64,000 bases of DNA from Acidobacteriaceae bacterium. GTDB taxonomy: Bacteria > Acidobacteriota > Terriglobia > Terriglobales > Acidobacteriaceae. This document shows positions 61,586 to 64,000 of the stretch, piece after piece. The stretch spans positions 62,001 through 126,000 of the forward strand of contig PLCS01000008.1 of the NCBI GenBank assembly GCA_003134855.1. Direction: 5' to 3'. Numbering within the stretch: position 1 is the stretch's first letter; each line of letters opens with the position of its first letter. The translations under genes and the position numbers were made by a program. The notes beneath the pieces were generated by a model. That model searched no databases. It was not told the origin of the DNA and saw nothing but the letters and a program-made list of their open reading frames with translations.

Positions 61586-62026
61586 TCACTTGCTATTTGC
61601 CGGAGAAATAGCAGCCGCAATTCTTTGAGCTGTGATGCTAAACTGTCCCCGTCTTTCTTTTGATTCCCGTACATCTTTAGCCGAAGCCTGCAACGATGCT
61701 AGTAGAACATCTACACTAATATCCGGATAATCGGGTATTGGGGCGTCAACTTTCCATCCACTTGTATCTCTCACAAGCTTGTAGTTGACTGTCACCGTAT
61801 TTAAGTTCGCCTTGAAATCGAAATCATAGCAGAATAACCCCAGGCGTTTGTAGGTTACAGGCACAGTAACACCCTCCTTTTCATTTGTTGCTATCCCAAC
61901 CGTATACTGGAGAGCAACCCAGTTGCAATCCCAGCTTGGCTCGTCCGGCCAAGTTATATACTTTGAGTAGTCCTTCCAGTCAGCATTGCTTAAACGTAGC
62001 TGAACGTAGCGGCGCAGAGAATTCAA
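61586..62026 (-). CDS. Small protein of unknown function next to RAYT
   Basis: A 146-residue soluble protein beginning MNSLRRYVQLRLSNADWKDYS. It is beta-rich in the middle (NWVALQYTVGIATNEKEGVTV, LGLFCYDFDFKANLNTVTVNY) with a helical, basic C-terminus. Base composition is visibly lower in GC than the flanking core genes. There is no signal peptide, so it may be a truncated exported protein. It lies between a family A palindrome and the RAYT gene and may be cargo, but no family was recognised and no ribosome site is obvious. Confidence 0.45.
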   Translation of the reverse strand: MNSLRRYVQLRLSNADWKDYSKYITWPDEPSWDCNWVALQYTVGIATNEKEGVTVPVTYKRLGLFCYDFDFKANLNTVTVNYKLVRDTSGWKVDAPIPDYPDISVDVLLASLQASAKDVRESKERRGQFSITAQRIAAAISPANSK

Positions 62027-62214
62027 CGCACATATCTCACTCTGCCCGATGCTATCCTTGGTTGGGGTCTACCAAGTTGAGCGCTGAGGCCTACCATCTT
62101 ACAAACAAGAAGGCCTATCACCCTATTAAACACCTTGATGCTATACATCTCGTTTTACCCTCCAATTGTCGTGCCTAATGTCACGAAGATTACTTGCGCC
62201 CATCTCATTAGTTA

Positions 62215-62285
62215 GGCGGGTGGCCCAAATCTCAATCTACCACGATGAATGGGTGGCCCAGGTCTCGACTTTGAGACCTGGGATC
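62215..62285 (-). repeat. REP-like palindrome family A, RAYT-proximal copy
   Basis: In reverse orientation to the copies at 61.5 and 62.85 kb: GGGTGGCCCAGGTCTC-GACTTT-GAGACCTGGG (about 62250-62278), preceded by GGCGGGTGGCCCAAATCTC. It overlaps the 3' end of the RAYT gene and encodes its last residues. Confidence 0.9.
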
Positions 62286-62777
62286 GAGTAGCCCATCTCT
62301 TCGCGCCCCGGTCCAGAAAGACTCGATTTCAACGGTCCCGATCTCTCCCGTCGCGTAATACCGGAAGCTGGACCATTTCCACTCTTCGGGCTTCTCGACT
62401 AAATTGCGCTGGACTGGATTGCGATGCATATAGTGCAGCTTCTCGACGCGCTTCTCTTCATTGTGCACGTTGAAATCATAGTAACGCGGCTGCCAGAATG
62501 GTTTCTGCTTGCTTTGCACGGAAACCGATAGCTTCAATGCTTGAATCGCCTTGGGAAGCAGAGCCTTTTTCGGCTCGCTGACCAGTAGATGAACGTGATC
62601 TGGCATAACCACGTAGCCGGAAACGATAAAGTCGTAGCAGAGACGCATGGCTTCAAGCGAACGTTCGAAAAGTTCACGCGCCGACGCTGTGCCGAGGTGT
62701 TCCAATCGGTGATAGCAGCCGAAGGTGATGAAGTGGAAGCAACCGCATTGCTGGTAACGAACAAGCCCTTTTGGCAT
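62232..62777 (-). CDS. RAYT (REP-associated tyrosine transposase, Y1 family)
   Basis: A 181-residue HUH-type nicking transposase. N-terminal HFITFGCYHRL, the metal-binding HUH motif in VVMPDHVHLLV (about residues 55-65) and the catalytic tyrosine in YMHRNPVQRNLV (about residue 115) are intact. Unlike IS200, RAYTs do not mobilise themselves as IS elements but act on REP palindromes at single loci. Here palindromes bracket the gene in inverse orientation (62215-62285 and 62852-62884), and its C-terminal tail (LDPRSQSRDLGHPF) is read from the palindrome. ATG 62777 has a weak ribosome site. Confidence 0.92.
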   Translation of the reverse strand: MPKGLVRYQQCGCFHFITFGCYHRLEHLGTASARELFERSLEAMRLCYDFIVSGYVVMPDHVHLLVSEPKKALLPKAIQALKLSVSVQSKQKPFWQPRYYDFNVHNEEKRVEKLHYMHRNPVQRNLVEKPEEWKWSSFRYYATGEIGTVEIESFWTGARRDGLLDPRSQSRDLGHPFIVVD

Positions 62778-62851
62778 GGCTTCATCCTACATCCAAAGCT
62801 ACTTATCCGATCCATAGAAAACGAGAAGCGGCGGATTGAGGTTCTTCGTTT

Positions 62852-62884
62852 CCCAGGTCTCAATATCGAGACCTGGGCCACCCA
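62852..62884 (+). repeat. REP-like palindrome family A, upstream of RAYT
   Basis: CCCAGGTCTC-AATATC-GAGACCTGGG followed by CCACCCA. It lies 75 bp upstream of the RAYT start, in the opposite orientation to the copy at the RAYT 3' end. Confidence 0.9.
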
Positions 62885-62932
62885 TCGGTTAACTTTAAGC
62901 AGGACCGGCGCCGCAGGCGGTAAAATGCGGTC

Positions 62933-64000
62933 ATGCCAGTTTATCGCTCACGAACCTCGACGCATGGACGCAATATGGCCGGAGCGCGCAGCCTTTGGCG
63001 CGCCACCGGGATGCAGGACGGCGACTTCGGCAAGCCCATCATCGCCGTTGCCAACTCCTTCACTCAGTTTGTTCCCGGCCACGTCCATCTGAAGGACCTG
63101 GGCCAGCTGGTCGCACGGGAGATCGAGCGCGCGGGAGGCGTGGCCAAGGAGTTCAACACCATTGCGATTGATGACGGCATCGCCATGGGCCACGACGGAA
63201 TGCTCTACAGCCTGCCCTCGCGCGAGCTGATCGCCGATTCGGTTGAGTACATGGTCAATGCCCATTGCGCCGATGCGCTGGTGTGCATCTCCAACTGCGA
63301 CAAGATCACGCCGGGAATGCTGATGGCCTCGATGCGCCTGAACATCCCCGTGGTCTTCGTCTCCGGCGGGCCGATGGAAGCGGGCAAGGTCAAGCTGAGC
63401 AACAATATCGTCAAGGCCGTGGACCTGATCGACGCGATGATCGTGGCCGGCGATCCCAAGGTGAGCGACGCGGACGTGGAGGAATACGAGCGCTCGGCCT
63501 GCCCTACCTGCGGCTCGTGCTCGGGAATGTTCACCGCGAATTCGATGAACTGCCTGGTCGAGGCTTTGGGCCTGGGGCTGCCGGGAAACGGCTCCGTGCT
63601 GGCCACCCACAGCGACCGCAAGGAAATCTTCCTGCGGGCGGGGCGGACCATCGTCGATCTGGCCAAGCGCTACTACGAACAGGGCGACGAAAGCGTGCTG
63701 CCGCGATCAATTGCGAGCTTTGAGGCCTTCGAGAATGCCATGACGCTGGACATCGCGATGGGCGGCTCGACGAATACGGTTCTGCATCTGCTGGCGGTGG
63801 CGCAGGAGGGCGAGACGCCCTTCACGATGGCCGACATCGACCGCCTCTCGCGCCGCGTTCCCAATCTTTGCAAGGTGGCCCCTTCCGCGCCCAGCGTGCA
63901 TCTGGAAGATGTGCATCGCGCCGGCGGAATCTTCGCCATTCTTGCCGAGCTGGATCGCGCCGGACTACTGCATCGCTCGGCGCACACCGTTCATGCGGCG
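62933..64000 (+). CDS. ilvD: Dihydroxy-acid dehydratase (partial, continues past the window)
   Basis: Third enzyme of branched-chain amino acid synthesis; an Fe-S dehydratase. The frame is open from the ATG at 62933 to the window end, about 356 residues. It matches IlvD along its length: [76 protein letters not shown] and [16 protein letters not shown], with the cluster cysteines in CDK and CGSC. It is the biosynthetic relative of the YjhG-type enzyme at 7.4-9.3 kb. The C-terminal third is outside the window. No leader-peptide attenuator is visible. Confidence 0.95.
   Translation, partial: MPVYRSRTSTHGRNMAGARSLWRATGMQDGDFGKPIIAVANSFTQFVPGHVHLKDLGQLVAREIERAGGVAKEFNTIAIDDGIAMGHDGMLYSLPSRELIADSVEYMVNAHCADALVCISNCDKITPGMLMASMRLNIPVVFVSGGPMEAGKVKLSNNIVKAVDLIDAMIVAGDPKVSDADVEEYERSACPTCGSCSGMFTANSMNCLVEALGLGLPGNGSVLATHSDRKEIFLRAGRTIVDLAKRYYEQGDESVLPRSIASFEAFENAMTLDIAMGGSTNTVLHLLAVAQEGETPFTMADIDRLSRRVPNLCKVAPSAPSVHLEDVHRAGGIFAILAELDRAGLLHRSAHTVHAA

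Noticed and set aside
61885..62178. Plus-strand frame of 97 codons next to the RAYT gene
   Set aside because: Antisense to the small minus-strand gene at 61.6-62.0 kb and without a ribosome site; kept only as intergenic DNA.

Overview
The window looks like chromosomal DNA of an Acidobacteriota species, probably class Terriglobia (inference). Reasons: overall high GC, a VWFA-related Acidobacterial-domain protein (17.9 kb), paired M16 peptidases, a MreB, ECF-sigma and CpaE complement, and many short dispersed palindromic repeats. There is no rRNA operon, CRISPR array or prophage. RNA genes are a complete tmRNA, tRNA-Cys, tRNA-Gly, tRNA-Asp and one candidate small RNA.

Layout. 0-6.1 kb: an exported M16 peptidase pair, glmU, a pterin carbinolamine dehydratase, a candidate sRNA and a PCYCGC protein. 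6.2-12.4 kb: tmRNA, then a pentose-acid oxidation cluster (YjhG-type dehydratase, FAH-type dehydratase, MFS permease, ketoglutarate-semialdehyde dehydrogenase) that fits a Weimberg route for D-xylonate. 12.7-24.6 kb: housekeeping and orphan genes, including a class I isoprenoid-fold protein, PhzF, a PIN/TRAM protein, a small Cys-rich protein, the VWFA protein, a Fic protein with an 11-bp iteron array at its 5' end, Ald and MreB. 24.7-27.3 kb: accessory island with a BrnA-like remnant, a 488-aa putative nuclease and a mobile mystery protein A. 27.5-32.3 kb: radical SAM protein, homocysteine S-methyltransferase, corrinoid protein, UroD-type methyltransferase and MetH-activation-like protein, together a modular B12 methyl-transfer set. 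32.4-36.8 kb: two tRNAs, an ABC ATPase, a truncated PIN toxin and a darTG toxin-antitoxin pair. 37-51.1 kb: exported proteins, a glucuronoyl-esterase-like enzyme, a degenerate M1 peptidase, RlmB, an RNA ligase/phosphodiesterase, a Tat aldo-keto reductase, an ECF sigma factor, a LytTR regulator and an ABC exporter. 51.7-54.6 kb: an unrecognised three-gene cassette and an orphan BrnA-like antitoxin. 54.6-64 kb: PBP1A, an S41 pseudoprotease, tRNA-Asp, an IclR regulator, CpaE, a RAYT transposase bracketed by its palindromes, and the start of ilvD.

How parts work together. The glucuronoyl esterase (38-39.7 kb) and the pentose-acid cluster would both serve hemicellulose use. The corrinoid set would move methyl groups onto homocysteine or tetrahydrofolate. 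GlmU, MreB, PBP1A and the neighbouring S41-like protein belong to envelope growth.

The most unusual content is the repeat biology and the unrecognised accessory genes. At least four repeat families are dispersed here. One is linked to a RAYT, and another has entered several coding regions in frame. The best candidates for something undescribed are the cassette at 51.7-53.6 kb, the putative nuclease at 25-26.4 kb and the iteron-controlled Fic gene. All protein calls were made by reading the translated sequence without database searches.
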